From an uncultured Lachnospiraceae bacterium (GTDB lineage Bacteria; Bacillota; Clostridia; Lachnospirales; Lachnospiraceae): DNA of 64,000 bases. The DNA is taken from positions 248,001 through 312,000 of the forward strand of contig CAJTPU010000001.1 in assembly GCA_910578335.1 (NCBI GenBank), written 5' to 3'. The notes beneath the pieces were generated by a model. The model searched no databases, was not told the origin of the DNA, and saw nothing but the letters and a program-made list of their open reading frames with translations. Below, piece by piece: positions 26,576 to 35,983 of the stretch. The translations under genes and the position numbers were made by a program. Within the stretch, counting starts at the first letter, position 1; each line of letters opens with the position of its first letter.

Positions 26576-26626
26576 ATTTACTCCCGTCTGCTTTTGCCCT
26601 CTGCCTGTTCGTCATACCGACACACT

Positions 26627-27790
26627 TTACGCTTTTCTTATATACTTCCGTAACATGGGAATCATATCATACATTGCCTGTAATGTATAGTCCAATTCTT
26701 CTCTTGTCGTATAAACCGACATACTAAAGCGGATGGTGGAAGCTGCCATATCCTGAGTCAGCCCGATTCCCTTCAGTGTGGCTGAAGCGCCTGTATGCGG
26801 CTTGTTGGAAGAACATGCACTGCCTGCGGAAACATAAATTCCCTTGTCCTCCAGCGCATGTAGGAGCACCTCGCTGCGGACTCCCAGTACCGACGCACTG
26901 ACAATATGCGGCGCGCCTTCCGAGACCGCAGGTCCGTTTATCTGCACATCGCCGATTCCTCTAAGCCCTCTGACCAGATACTCCTTCAGCTCGTACAGCC
27001 TGCTTGTATCCTCCTCCAGATTGGCATACAGCTTCTGCGCCGAATGTGCCATTCCCGCGATGCCTGCCACATTCTCCGTGCCGGAACGCAGGTTTTTCTG
27101 CTGTCCGCCGCCGTAAATAATATTGTGAATCTTGACATTTTCTCCCACATACAAAAATCCTGTCCCTTTTGGTGCATGGATTTTATGCCCGCTGACCGAT
27201 AGCAGGTCAACACCCATTTTTCTGGGGTACATCCGGAATTTTCCAAATCCCTGAACGGCATCTACATGAAAAAGCGTGCCGGGATTTGTCTTCTTTATCA
27301 GTTCTCCCGCCTCCGCAATCGGCTCTATCGCACCGATTTCATTGTTTGTGTGCATAATGGATACCAGAATCGTATCCTGCCTGAGAGAATCCTTAAGCTC
27401 CTCCAAAGAAATCCTGCCCCTCTTATCTACCGACAGATAAGTCACGCTAAATCCCTGGTCCTCCAGATAGTGCATGGGCTGCAAAATTGCCGGATGCTCT
27501 ATACGGGTCGTAATCAGATGCCTGCCTGTACGGTAATTTGCCATTGCACAGCCTATCAGCGCCAGATTGTCCGCTTCGGTACCGCCCGAGGTAAAGCAGA
27601 TTTCCTTCTCCTTGACCTTCATCAGTCTCGCCAGCGTTTCCTTGGCATTTCTTATATGACGCTCCGCCTGTACGCCTTTTACATGGAGGCTGGAGGGATT
27701 TCCGTAATCTTCGCACATAATTCGTGTCACTAACTCCGCCGTTTCGGGAAAGACCCGCGTCGTTGCAGAGTTATCCAAATACACTTCCAT
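26627..27790 (-). CDS. NifS/IscS-type cysteine desulfurase
   Basis: PLP enzyme that removes sulfur from cysteine as a protein persulfide. The PLP lysine lies in SVSGHKIHAPKG near residue 200 and the catalytic cysteine in SAGSACSSNKPHTG near residue 320. The 387-residue length and the direct position upstream of thiI (51 nt) match the NifZ-ThiI pair of B. subtilis, which makes s4U8 in tRNA. The ATG at 27790 has AAGGAG seven nucleotides upstream; the 11 codons before it lack one. Confidence 0.93.
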   Translation of the reverse strand: MEVYLDNSATTRVFPETAELVTRIMCEDYGNPSSLHVKGVQAERHIRNAKETLARLMKVKEKEICFTSGGTEADNLALIGCAMANYRTGRHLITTRIEHPAILQPMHYLEDQGFSVTYLSVDKRGRISLEELKDSLRQDTILVSIMHTNNEIGAIEPIAEAGELIKKTNPGTLFHVDAVQGFGKFRMYPRKMGVDLLSVSGHKIHAPKGTGFLYVGENVKIHNIIYGGGQQKNLRSGTENVAGIAGMAHSAQKLYANLEEDTSRLYELKEYLVRGLRGIGDVQINGPAVSEGAPHIVSASVLGVRSEVLLHALEDKGIYVSAGSACSSNKPHTGASATLKGIGLTQDMAASTIRFSMSVYTTREELDYTLQAMYDMIPMLRKYIRKA

Positions 27791-27832
27791 CGTGTTTCTC
27801 CTTTTTCTTCTATCTATAAACAATATATGCGC

Positions 27833-28573
27833 TTATTTTTCCAACTGATACATAATCCACGCCATCACAGTAAATCCCGCCGTCTCCGTCCGCAGAATCC
27901 GCTTTCCCAGCGTCACCGGCTGCACACCGTATTCCTTTGCCTGTTCAATTTCCTTTTCTTCAAAGCCGCCCTCCGGTCCGATAAAGACGGCAATGTTTTC
28001 TCCTTCTTTTAGACCTGCAAGCAACTGCTTTGTGCGCTCCATTCCCTCTGCCAGCTCATAAGGAATCAGCTTTACCTGCATCGGCGCCGCCTTTGCAAGC
28101 GCCTGTGCAAAGGTAAGCGGCGCCGATACCTTTGGAATGATACCCCGCCTGCTCTGCTTTGCAGCCGCCTCCGCAATAGCCTGCCATCTAGCCGTCTTCT
28201 GCGCCGCCTTTTTCGCATCCAGCCTGACCACCGAGCGTCCTGTTTCTACCGGAACAATCTCGTATACGCCGAGCTCCACCGCCTTCTGGATAATCAGCTC
28301 CATTTTGTCCGCCTTTGGCAGCCCTTGAAACAAGTACACCTTGGAAGAAAGCTCCACGCCATCCTCCTTGACAAACCGAAGCTCACAGATAATCCGGTTT
28401 TCTTCCATACCAACGATGCCGCAGCGGTACTCTCTGCCGTCCACTCCGTTGCTGACGGAAAGCTCCTCTCCGATTTTCATGCGAAGTACATTTTTTATAT
28501 GATTGACATCGCCGCCCTCTATAATGACAGTCTTGTCATGTATCTGCGATGCTTCCACAAAAAATTGATGCAT
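27833..28573 (-). CDS. rsmE: 16S rRNA (uracil1498-N3)-methyltransferase RsmE
   Basis: SPOUT-class methyltransferase that modifies U1498 of 16S rRNA. The 246 residues show the N-terminal PUA-like domain (HHIKNVLRMKIGEELSV region), the central KADKMELIIQKAVELGV and KQSRRGIIPKV motifs, and the knot motif AVFIGPEGGFEEKEIE with TLGKRILRTETAG at the C-terminus. It is directly downstream of prmA, a very common bacterial gene pair, here with a 73-nt gap. GAGGAA precedes the ATG. Confidence 0.95.
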   Translation of the reverse strand: MHQFFVEASQIHDKTVIIEGGDVNHIKNVLRMKIGEELSVSNGVDGREYRCGIVGMEENRIICELRFVKEDGVELSSKVYLFQGLPKADKMELIIQKAVELGVYEIVPVETGRSVVRLDAKKAAQKTARWQAIAEAAAKQSRRGIIPKVSAPLTFAQALAKAAPMQVKLIPYELAEGMERTKQLLAGLKEGENIAVFIGPEGGFEEKEIEQAKEYGVQPVTLGKRILRTETAGFTVMAWIMYQLEK

Positions 28574-28646
28574 AATTCCTCACCTTCCACCGCGTAAACA
28601 GCATTTTCGTCCGCAAAAAAGAACGCCGCAAAATCCTGCCCCGGCG

Positions 28647-29636
28647 CTATACCGGTTTCTGCGCCGTAACGCTGACCCACTCGCCCTGATAAGTAACCTC
28701 CAGCACCGTAAGCCCAGCTTGCCTGACCGCCTCCACCACGGTCTCTTCTTTGTCATCGATGATGCCTGAAGTGATATAAATGCCTCCAGCCTTCAACTGT
28801 TCGACAATAACAGGCGTAAGCGGCACCAGCACATCTGCCAGAATATTTGCCACCACAATATCATAGCAGCCATACCCCACCGCATCCTGCACTGTTTTTT
28901 CCGTGATAATATTTCCCGTCAGCATACGGAATTTATCTTTATCGATTCCGTTGCTTTCGCAGTTCTGCCTGACCGCCTCCACCGCACAAGGGTCCAAATC
29001 CGTCCCCACCGCCATTTTGGCGCCGAACTGCAGTGCCAGAATAGATAAAATCCCGCTTCCGGTTCCCACATCCAAAAGCACGGTATCCTCTGTCACATAC
29101 TTCTTAAGCTGGCGGATACACAACTGTGTCGTCTCGTGCATACCCGTTCCAAAAGCGGTGCCCGGGTCAATATGCAGTACGATTTTTGCCTCTTTTACAG
29201 ACTCCTCTCTCTCCCACGAGGGAATCACCAGAATGTCATCTATATAAAATTGGTGAAAATACTGCTTCCAGTTGTTAATCCAGTCAATGTCGTCCGTTTC
29301 CCCCACCGTCACGCTGCCTTCGCCAATTTCCGCAAAAAGACGGATATCGGAAAGCACATCCTCCACCTTGGAAAGCAGCGTTTCCCTGTCCATGGCTTCA
29401 CCGCTTACAAGCAGACCTCCATCCTCCTTTTCCTCTACAAAAAAATTCAGGTACGCCGTACCGTCATCCTCCTGTATCTCAGGCATGATATCTACAAACA
29501 TCTGCTCTTTTTCCCACGCGGACAAAGGCACGTGGTCCTCTATCTGCGCGCCCTCCAGCCCGATATCGTAGAGACTGCTGATAATAATATCCTCTGCCTC
29601 CGTAACCGTCTTTATTCTAAGCTGCAACCACTTCAT
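28647..29636 (-). CDS. prmA: Ribosomal protein L11 methyltransferase PrmA
   Basis: Class I SAM methyltransferase that trimethylates ribosomal protein L11. The N-terminal substrate-binding domain (about 1-130) is followed by DPGTAFGTGMHETTQLC near residue 165, the SAM motif LLDVGTGSGILSILALQFG near 190 and the NILADVL catalytic motif near 255. The start at 29636 (GAGG five nucleotides upstream) gives MKWLQLRIKT as in other PrmA proteins; the longer frame upstream is not supported. Confidence 0.95.
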   Translation of the reverse strand: MKWLQLRIKTVTEAEDIIISSLYDIGLEGAQIEDHVPLSAWEKEQMFVDIMPEIQEDDGTAYLNFFVEEKEDGGLLVSGEAMDRETLLSKVEDVLSDIRLFAEIGEGSVTVGETDDIDWINNWKQYFHQFYIDDILVIPSWEREESVKEAKIVLHIDPGTAFGTGMHETTQLCIRQLKKYVTEDTVLLDVGTGSGILSILALQFGAKMAVGTDLDPCAVEAVRQNCESNGIDKDKFRMLTGNIITEKTVQDAVGYGCYDIVVANILADVLVPLTPVIVEQLKAGGIYITSGIIDDKEETVVEAVRQAGLTVLEVTYQGEWVSVTAQKPV

Positions 29637-29741
29637 TTCTTCCTCATTTCCGCGCTGCTTTTGTCTCAGCCTTACCGAGACTGCCCATGACAAGTTTGTG
29701 GCAAGCAGCGCGCAGACACAAACCTTATTCCATGATTCTCC

Positions 29742-30422
29742 CTAACGCCTCGGCGCCAGTCCCAGAATCCTGCCGGCAAATTCGTTGAAATTCTGCGTCT
29801 GCAGAATGACGCGTCCGGGACCAACCAGCTTTGTCAGAAACAACCCTTCACCGCCAAAGAAAATATTTCCCAGTCCTTTCACCATCTCAATTTCATAGGA
29901 AACGGTTCTTTCAAAAGCAACTACATTGCCGGTATCCACTTTAATCACTTCGCCCGGCGCAAGGACGCGCTCCACTTTGTCGCCGTCTATTTCCAAAAAT
30001 GCCATACCCTGTCCGGTAAGCTGCTGCAGAATAAAGCCTTCACCGCCAAACAAGCCCGCCGAGAAACGCTTTGTAAAGGTTACGCTCAGCTCCACGCCCT
30101 GCTGTGCACACAAAAATGCACCCTTCTGGCAGATAAGCCCGCCGCTGGAGCCAACGTCAACCGGCATAACCTCCCCCGCTACCGTAGATGCAAACGCTAT
30201 GTATGCGCCGGGCATCTGTGCCGTATAGGTAGCCATAAAAAGCGACTCCCCTGCAAACATTCTGCCGATGCTCTTGCCCACGCCGCCCCTCATATTGGAC
30301 GTCATGGTAACGCCGTCACTCATCCATGCCATTCCGCCCGACTGCGTATACATGGACTCTCCCGGTGCATCAAAATGCACCTGTACTGCCGGCATAGTAT
30401 TGCCAACGATTTGATACCTCAT
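29742..30422 (-). CDS. AIM24/TIGR00266 family protein
   Basis: A 226-residue all-beta protein of the AIM24 (TIGR00266) family, function unknown. It is glycine-rich with repeating beta segments, including RGGVGKSIGRMFAGESLF near residue 50, GLFGGEGFILQQLTGQG near 135 and FFGGEGLFLTKLVGPGRV near 190. The ATG at 30422 follows GGAGGAG. It has no obvious operon partner; the structured repeat at 30557-30692 lies upstream of it. Confidence 0.88.
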   Translation of the reverse strand: MRYQIVGNTMPAVQVHFDAPGESMYTQSGGMAWMSDGVTMTSNMRGGVGKSIGRMFAGESLFMATYTAQMPGAYIAFASTVAGEVMPVDVGSSGGLICQKGAFLCAQQGVELSVTFTKRFSAGLFGGEGFILQQLTGQGMAFLEIDGDKVERVLAPGEVIKVDTGNVVAFERTVSYEIEMVKGLGNIFFGGEGLFLTKLVGPGRVILQTQNFNEFAGRILGLAPRR

Positions 30423-30556
30423 AATCTCCTCCTCCATTCTGCCACGACATGCGGCATGTTTGTTGTCTCTTCCCTATTATATACGATAGGGAGGGGTTCG
30501 TCAGCATCAAATTTTTTGTTTTCTGCGCCAGAATAGGGGATGCTATGCTGTTGTCA

Positions 30557-30692
30557 TTGTGTGTAGGGTATATTCCAACACAGACTCGCTCTCGCTCCAT
30601 GGTTACTGTAGCGGTACATAAGCTGCCAAAATACGGCAGCTAAGTGCCGACAGTAACCAAGGGTCTGCTTATGGAATATACCCTACACACAA
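30557..30692 (-). repeat. Structured dispersed repeat, copy 1 (nested inverted repeats)
   Basis: Perfect 21-bp terminal arms (30557-30577 and 30672-30692, core GGGTATATTCCA/TGGAATATACCC) enclose a second stem GGTTACTGT/ACAGTAACC (30601-30609, 30650-30658) and a third AGCTGCC/GGCAGCT (30621-30627, 30635-30641). Read on the minus strand it shares CGAATTGTG, TATATTCCATAAGCAGAC, GTCTGTG and CACAATGACA with the repeat at 44242-44460, in the same order, while the inner hairpin sequence differs. No coding capacity. This 470-bp gap (30423-30894) otherwise holds only the dnaJ terminator. Confidence 0.8.
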
Positions 30693-30812
30693 TTCGAAGT
30701 CTGCAAAGGGCGTTTTCTGGTTTTCCATGTTAACAATGGAATCTACGCTTCATAAATTTTTTATTGTCATGGACAATAGAATTCCTGCTTCGTGAGATTC
30801 TTCTCATAAGCA

Positions 30813-30860
30813 TAAAAAGAGTGCTCCGAAAGCCTTTCCCGGCTTTTGCAGCACCCTCTC
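30813..30860 (-). terminator. Terminator of the hrcA-grpE-dnaK-dnaJ operon
   Basis: On the minus strand a long two-part stem (AGGGTGCT with AGCACTCT; inner AAAGCC with GGCTTT) is followed by TTTTTATG, 35 nt after the dnaJ stop codon. Confidence 0.88.
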
Positions 30861-30894
30861 TTTCTTTTTCCATTTGGTAATTGCGGAATCTTAC

Positions 30895-32064
30895 TTACGG
30901 CTTCCACCTTTTCTTCTTTTTGCCGCCGTCACCGTTTGTCGGATTATCTGAGGAAACACGTTTGGAGGCATTCAGCGTATCACCGCTTTCAGCGTCAAAT
31001 TGTTTCAAGAGTTCCTTTGCCTCATGTGACAGTTTATCCGGCACCTGTACTACCAGCGTCACATAGTGGTCGCCTCTGACATCCTTGTTGCGCGGCGTGG
31101 GAACGCCTTTTCCTTTCAAACGCACCTTCGTGTCCGTCTGGGTGCCGGGCTTCACGTCATAAACCACCTTGCCGTCCACCGTATCTATTACAATTTCACC
31201 GCCCAGTGCCGCTACTGCAAACGACATCGGTACTGTGGAATAAATATTATAGTCCTGCCGCTGAAAAATCGGATGCCGCCCTACAATCACTTCCACACGG
31301 ACATCCCCGCGGGGACCGCCGTTGATGCCGGGCTCTCCCAAGCCGGGCAGTCTCGTATACTGTCCGTTGTCAATACCTGCCGGAATATCCACCATATAGC
31401 GCTTGCGCATCGGCACAAAGCCTTCTCCACGGCACTCCGGACATTTTTCTTTGATAATCTTTCCTGTTCCCTGACAGTCAGGGCACGCCTGTACGTTCCT
31501 GACAGTCCCAAAGAAGGACTGCTGGGTAAATACCACCTGTCCTTTGCCGCCGCACTTGGTACAGGTCTCCGGACTGGTTCCGGGCTTTGCGCCGCTTCCG
31601 CCGCAGGTTTTACAGGTTTCCTTTACTGTCAGCTCAATTTCCTTCTCACAGCCAAAAATGGCTTCCTCAAAGGTAATACGCAGACTGGTGCGCAGATTCG
31701 CCCCCTTCATGGGACCGGTGCTTCTGCCGCTGCTTCTACGCCCGCCGCCAAAGAAATCGCCGAATATATCGCCAAATATATCGCTGAAGTCCATGCCGCT
31801 GAAGTCGAAACCGCCGGCTCCGCCTCCCGCTCCGTCAAAGGCTGCATGGCCGAACTGGTCATACTGACGCCTTTTTTCCGGATCACTTAAAACAGCATAT
31901 GCCTCCGATGCCTCTTTAAACTTTGCCTCAGCCTCTTTATCCCCGGGATTCATATCCGGATGATATTTTTTTGCCAAAACACGATATGCTTTTTTCAGCG
32001 CTGCATCATCTGCATTTTTTTCTACGCCCAACACTTCATAGTAATCACGTTTTTGTTCTGCCAT
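30895..32064 (-). CDS. dnaJ: Chaperone protein DnaJ
   Basis: Hsp40 co-chaperone that stimulates DnaK ATP hydrolysis and delivers clients. J domain at about 5-70 with KKYHPDMNPGD (HPD), a Gly/Phe-rich linker (about 75-130), four zinc-finger repeats (CKTCGGSG, CTKCGGKG, CPDCQGTG, CPECRGEG; about 150-215) and the C-terminal client-binding domain, 389 residues. The ATG at 32064 has GAGGATG upstream; 14 extra in-frame codons before it are not used. Last gene of the heat-shock operon, about 100 nt after dnaK. Confidence 0.96.
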   Translation of the reverse strand: MAEQKRDYYEVLGVEKNADDAALKKAYRVLAKKYHPDMNPGDKEAEAKFKEASEAYAVLSDPEKRRQYDQFGHAAFDGAGGGAGGFDFSGMDFSDIFGDIFGDFFGGGRRSSGRSTGPMKGANLRTSLRITFEEAIFGCEKEIELTVKETCKTCGGSGAKPGTSPETCTKCGGKGQVVFTQQSFFGTVRNVQACPDCQGTGKIIKEKCPECRGEGFVPMRKRYMVDIPAGIDNGQYTRLPGLGEPGINGGPRGDVRVEVIVGRHPIFQRQDYNIYSTVPMSFAVAALGGEIVIDTVDGKVVYDVKPGTQTDTKVRLKGKGVPTPRNKDVRGDHYVTLVVQVPDKLSHEAKELLKQFDAESGDTLNASKRVSSDNPTNGDGGKKKKRWKP

Positions 32065-32096
32065 AACATCCTCACCGCCATAACAAAGCAATTTCC

Positions 32097-32116
32097 GGGG
32101 CGGCAAAGCCGCCCTG
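32097..32116 (-). other. Hairpin between dnaK and dnaJ
   Basis: GGGCGGC/GCCGCCC arms with loop AAA (32098-32114) in the dnaK-dnaJ gap and no T-run after it. Probably a processing or stability element that lets dnaK and dnaJ be expressed unequally. Confidence 0.5.
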
Positions 32117-32164
32117 GAATCACCCGTCCGTTTATTTTTTACTTCTTATCTCTTACCGTTACTT

Positions 32165-34033
32165 TTATACCTCGCGAAAATCGCCGTCAATTACATCATC
32201 CTCCGGTGCACTGCTGCCGGTATTAGCGGAAGCGCTTCCCATGTCGGGACCTGCCGCGCCCTGTGCGCCCTGCATGGATTCATACATTTTTGCAAATACA
32301 CTCTGCGCGCTGTTCATCAGCTTTTCTCTCGCTGCCTTCAGCTCATCCACCTCGCTGTCGGAAAGTTCCCTGTCCTTGGTCTTCTCAAGCAGCTCTTTCA
32401 CCGCGTCAATTTCAGTCTGCACCTTTGCCTTCTCATCAGCGCTTACCTTATCGCCCACGTCATTGAGTGCCTTCTCAGTCTGGAATACAATCGCATCCGC
32501 ATCGTTTCTTGCATCGATTGCTTCCTTGCGCTTTCTGTCCTCCGCCTCAAATTCAGCAGCTTCCTTCACTGCCTTTTCAATATCGGAATCGGACATATTG
32601 GAGCCTGCCGTGATGGTAATGTGCTGCTCCTTGCCGGTTCCCAAATCCTTTGCGGAAACATTTACTATACCGTTGGCATCAATGTCAAATGTAACCTCAA
32701 TCTGCGGGATTCCTCTGGGTGCGGGCGGAATACCATCGAGTCTGAACTGCCCTAAGGACTTGTTATCCCTTGCAAACTGCCTCTCACCCTGCAGAACATT
32801 GATTTCTACTGAGGTCTGATTGTCAGCCGCCGTGGAGAACACCTGACTCTTCTTGGTCGGAATCGTGGTGTTTCTCTCAATCAGTCTGGTCGCAACACCG
32901 CCCATGGTCTCGATGGACAGAGACAGAGGTGTAACATCCAGAAGCAGAATATCACCGGCGCCCGCATCACCAGCCAGCTTACCGCCCTGTACGGAAGCGC
33001 CCAGCGCCACACACTCATCAGGATTCAAGCTTCTGTTAGGCTCCTGTCCGGTGAGCTGCCTTACCTTCTCCTGTACTGCAGGAATACGGGTGGAGCCGCC
33101 TACCAGAAGCACCTTGCTGATTTCGGAAGCCGTAAGCCCTGCATCCTTTAATGCATTCTGTACGGGAATTGCCGTCTTCTCCACCAAATCATGTGTCAGC
33201 TCGTCAAATTTAGCCCTTGTCAGGTTCATGTCAAAATGCTTGGGACCTTCTGCGGTTGCCGTGATGAAAGGCAGATTGATGTTGGTGGTAGTTGCGGAGG
33301 AAAGCTCCTTCTTTGCTTTTTCCGCAGCTTCTTTCAGTCTCTGCATTGCCATCTTATCGCCGGATAAGTCAACGCCCTCCTGCTTTTTGAACTCTGCAAG
33401 CATCCAGTCGATAACCTTGTTGTCAAAATCGTCGCCGCCCAGATGGGTGTCGCCGTTGGTTGCCTTTACTTCAATTACACCGTCACCGATTTCAATGATG
33501 GAGACATCAAAGGTACCGCCGCCAAGGTCGTATACCATAATCTTCTGCTCTTTTTCATTTTCCAGACCATACGCCAGCGCTGCCGCCGTAGGCTCGTTGA
33601 TAATACGCTTTACCTCCAGACCGGCAATTTTGCCTGCGTCCTTGGTTGCCTGACGCTGCGCATCGTTGAAGTACGCCGGAACAGTGATAACCGCTTCCGT
33701 TACCTTTTCCCCGAGATAATTCTCTGCATCCGCTTTCAGCTTCTGCAGTATCATGGCTGAAATCTGCTGGGGAGAATACTTCTTGTCGTCGATGGTACGT
33801 CCGTTTGCGGTTCCCATATCCCTCTTGATGGATGCAATGGTCTTCTCCGCATTGGTTACCGCCTGACGCTTTGCAGGCTCGCCCACAAGCCTCTCGCCGG
33901 TTTTTGTGAATGCTACGACGGACGGTGTCGTCCTTGCGCCCTCCGTATTTGCAATAACAGTCGGCTTACCACCTTCCATTACGGCAACACAACTGTTTGT
34001 TGTTCCTAAGTCAATACCAATAATTTTGCTCAT
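32165..34033 (-). CDS. dnaK: Chaperone protein DnaK (Hsp70)
   Basis: ATP-driven folding chaperone, 622 residues. The nucleotide-binding domain begins KIIGIDLGTTNSCVAVMEGG and contains VYDLGGGTFDVSI and VLLVGGSTRIPAVQ; the substrate-binding domain follows the linker DILLLDVTPLSLSIET near residue 365. The N-terminal domain lacks the 24-residue insertion of Gram-negative DnaK, as expected for a Firmicute. The tail ends in an acidic PEDDVIDGDFREV. GGAGGG precedes the ATG. Third gene of the CIRCE-controlled operon. Confidence 0.98.
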   Translation of the reverse strand: MSKIIGIDLGTTNSCVAVMEGGKPTVIANTEGARTTPSVVAFTKTGERLVGEPAKRQAVTNAEKTIASIKRDMGTANGRTIDDKKYSPQQISAMILQKLKADAENYLGEKVTEAVITVPAYFNDAQRQATKDAGKIAGLEVKRIINEPTAAALAYGLENEKEQKIMVYDLGGGTFDVSIIEIGDGVIEVKATNGDTHLGGDDFDNKVIDWMLAEFKKQEGVDLSGDKMAMQRLKEAAEKAKKELSSATTTNINLPFITATAEGPKHFDMNLTRAKFDELTHDLVEKTAIPVQNALKDAGLTASEISKVLLVGGSTRIPAVQEKVRQLTGQEPNRSLNPDECVALGASVQGGKLAGDAGAGDILLLDVTPLSLSIETMGGVATRLIERNTTIPTKKSQVFSTAADNQTSVEINVLQGERQFARDNKSLGQFRLDGIPPAPRGIPQIEVTFDIDANGIVNVSAKDLGTGKEQHITITAGSNMSDSDIEKAVKEAAEFEAEDRKRKEAIDARNDADAIVFQTEKALNDVGDKVSADEKAKVQTEIDAVKELLEKTKDRELSDSEVDELKAAREKLMNSAQSVFAKMYESMQGAQGAAGPDMGSASANTGSSAPEDDVIDGDFREV

Positions 34034-34076
34034 TTCAAAGCCCTCCTGTATTTTTTAACCTTTCAAAATCTGTTGC

Positions 34077-34766
34077 TTATTCTGTTACGGCTACCATGCT
34101 GTGCCTTACCACCGTGTCGTGGTAAGTATATCCCTTTTGCAGCTCCTGGGCGATAACTCCCGACTCGTATTCTTCACTTTCCACCTGCATAACCGCATTG
34201 TGGAAATCAGGATTAAACTCTTTGCCCAGCGCTTCAATGGGCTTCACTCCCAGCTTATCCAGTTCTCCTACGAGCTGCTTGTATATCATATTCATTCCCT
34301 CGGCAAAGGCACCGCCCTTTTCTTCCTCGGGAATGCTTCCCAGTCCTCTTTCAAAATTATCCACCACCGGAAGTATTTTTTCGATAACGCTTTTGGCGCC
34401 TACTTCATACATGGCTGTCTTTTCCTTGTCGGTCCTTTTGCGGAAATTTTCAAATTCCGCCATCTGGCGCTTCACCCTGTCTTCCAGTTCCTCTATCTTT
34501 TGCCTGAAGGCTTCTTCTTTTTTGTCTTTCTTTTTGCCCTTTCCAAAAAAGCCTTTCTCCTCTGCGGCTTCCTCTCCGGCAGCTTCCTCTCCCGCCTCTG
34601 CCTCTTTATCCGCTGTTTTTGCCTCTTCCTGCGCTGTCTCCTGTCCGTTCTCTTCGCCGGTATCCTTCGCGCCATCCTCCGCCTGCGTACAGGCCTCTGC
34701 CGCTTTCTCTCCGGCTTGTGACGTATCCTGTTCTTCTTCCAAAATTTCTTTTTCCTGCTCTGCCAT
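34077..34766 (-). CDS. grpE: Nucleotide exchange factor GrpE
   Basis: Exchanges ADP on DnaK. The C-terminal half (about 90-229) is typical, with a coiled coil (KIEELEDRVKRQMAEFENFRKR) and the beta domain ending YTYHDTVVRHSMVAVTE. The N-terminal 85 residues are an unusually long, low-complexity E/A/K tail (EEAGEEAAGEEAAEEKG), likely disordered. AAAGGA precedes the start. Lies 31 nt after hrcA and 43 nt before dnaK. Confidence 0.95.
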   Translation of the reverse strand: MAEQEKEILEEEQDTSQAGEKAAEACTQAEDGAKDTGEENGQETAQEEAKTADKEAEAGEEAAGEEAAEEKGFFGKGKKKDKKEEAFRQKIEELEDRVKRQMAEFENFRKRTDKEKTAMYEVGAKSVIEKILPVVDNFERGLGSIPEEEKGGAFAEGMNMIYKQLVGELDKLGVKPIEALGKEFNPDFHNAVMQVESEEYESGVIAQELQKGYTYHDTVVRHSMVAVTE

Positions 34767-34797
34767 AAGCCATTTCCTTTCCCTGTGTCAAACTGTA

Positions 34798-35826
34798 CTA
34801 CTTTCTTTTATATAAATCATCCAGTTGATGCATCAGCGTCTTCAGTGTGCCGATTACCTTATCATAATCCATGCGCTTGGGACCGATAATCCCTATGGTA
34901 CCCTTCATGCCCTCTCCCAATTCGTAGGTGGCGGTTACCACGCTGCAGTCCTTCATATTCTGAATCGGGCTCTCATTGCCGATATACACCTGAATCCCCG
35001 TGTTGCTTTCATCTGCCAGCGTCTCCTGCACCAATGCCGACAAGGACTGCTTCTCCTCAAAAGCGCCAATCAGTTCGCTTGCCTTTGTATTATCGGAAAG
35101 CTCAGGATATTTAAAAATATTGTTTGCCCCACTGGTGTATATTTCCAAATCGTCCGCTTCTTTTATCACTTCTGCCACCGCGTCCAGCACTTCGCCCACA
35201 ATGGCTTCATGGATGCCTGCCTGCTGCTTTAAGGCGGCAATCAGTCCCAAATTAATTTCCTCAATCGGAAGCCCGTTCAAATGGGTGTTGAGAAGCATAT
35301 TAAGCTTTAAAAGCGTTTCATCATCCAATCCCTCCGGCACATGAAGCACATGGTTCTTTATGACATTGCCCTCCACCATAATAACGGCAAGTATCTGTCC
35401 CATATCCACCCTTGACAACTGAATAAACTTTATTTTGTTGCGGTGAATCTGCGGTGCGGAAATCATGGTTGCATAGTTGGTATTCTGTGCCAGTACCCGA
35501 ACCACCTGCTTTAAGAGCGCCTCCATCTTGTCTTCTCTTTCCAGAAGCATCCCTTTCATTTCTTCTACTTCTTTTTCCTTTTCCTCCAGCATGGTATCTA
35601 CATATAACCGATATCCCTGGTCGGAAGGAATCCGCCCTGCGGAAGTGTGCGGCTGAACGATATAGCCAAGCTCCTCCAAGTCCGCCATCTCGTTCCTGAT
35701 GGTGGCAGAACTCAGATGCAAGTCCGTGTATTTGGAAATCGTCCTGCTGCCTACCGGCTCTCCTGTCTCCAGATAGTTGCGGATGATAGCCTGCAGTATT
35801 TTCTTTTTACGCTCATCAAGCTGCAT
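34798..35826 (-). CDS. hrcA: Heat-inducible transcription repressor HrcA
   Basis: Represses class I heat-shock genes by binding CIRCE; folding is assisted by GroEL so that heat stress relieves repression. The 342 residues begin with a winged helix (about 1-75; SRTISKYTDLHLSSATIRNE) and continue with the GAF-like HrcA domain, ending PKRMDYDKVIGTLKTLM. GGGAGG precedes the ATG. A canonical CIRCE sits about 50 nt upstream, so the gene represses its own operon. Confidence 0.97.
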   Translation of the reverse strand: MQLDERKKKILQAIIRNYLETGEPVGSRTISKYTDLHLSSATIRNEMADLEELGYIVQPHTSAGRIPSDQGYRLYVDTMLEEKEKEVEEMKGMLLEREDKMEALLKQVVRVLAQNTNYATMISAPQIHRNKIKFIQLSRVDMGQILAVIMVEGNVIKNHVLHVPEGLDDETLLKLNMLLNTHLNGLPIEEINLGLIAALKQQAGIHEAIVGEVLDAVAEVIKEADDLEIYTSGANNIFKYPELSDNTKASELIGAFEEKQSLSALVQETLADESNTGIQVYIGNESPIQNMKDCSVVTATYELGEGMKGTIGIIGPKRMDYDKVIGTLKTLMHQLDDLYKRK

Positions 35827-35872
35827 GACTCATCCCTCCCAACTTGACTGTGTGGCAGCTCCCTCGGGGTTA

Positions 35873-35899
35873 TTAGCACTCGATTTAAAAGAGTGCTAA
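35873..35899 (-). promoter_or_regulatory. CIRCE operator
   Basis: TTAGCACTC (35873-35881), nine-base spacer, GAGTGCTAA (35891-35899): exact match to the CIRCE consensus bound by HrcA. It lies just downstream of the predicted transcription start of the hrcA operon. Confidence 0.97.
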
Positions 35900-35913
35900 C
35901 ATCTTCTTACCAT

Positions 35914-35942
35914 AAAATATCACTTACCCCCAATGATGTCAA
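35914..35942 (-). promoter_or_regulatory. Promoter of hrcA-grpE-dnaK-dnaJ
   Basis: Minus-strand TTGACA (35937-35942), 17-nt spacer, TATTTT (35914-35919). The start point would fall at about 35907, eight bases before CIRCE, so bound HrcA would block initiation or early elongation. Confidence 0.8.
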
Positions 35943-35983
35943 CTGCTTTTCTGTAAATTAATTCTAAAAAATATATAAATACA

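Noticed and set aside
32853..33653. A 266-codon plus-strand frame opposite dnaK
   Set aside because: Serine- and proline-rich translation typical of the reverse complement of a highly expressed gene; dnaK on the other strand explains the sequence.
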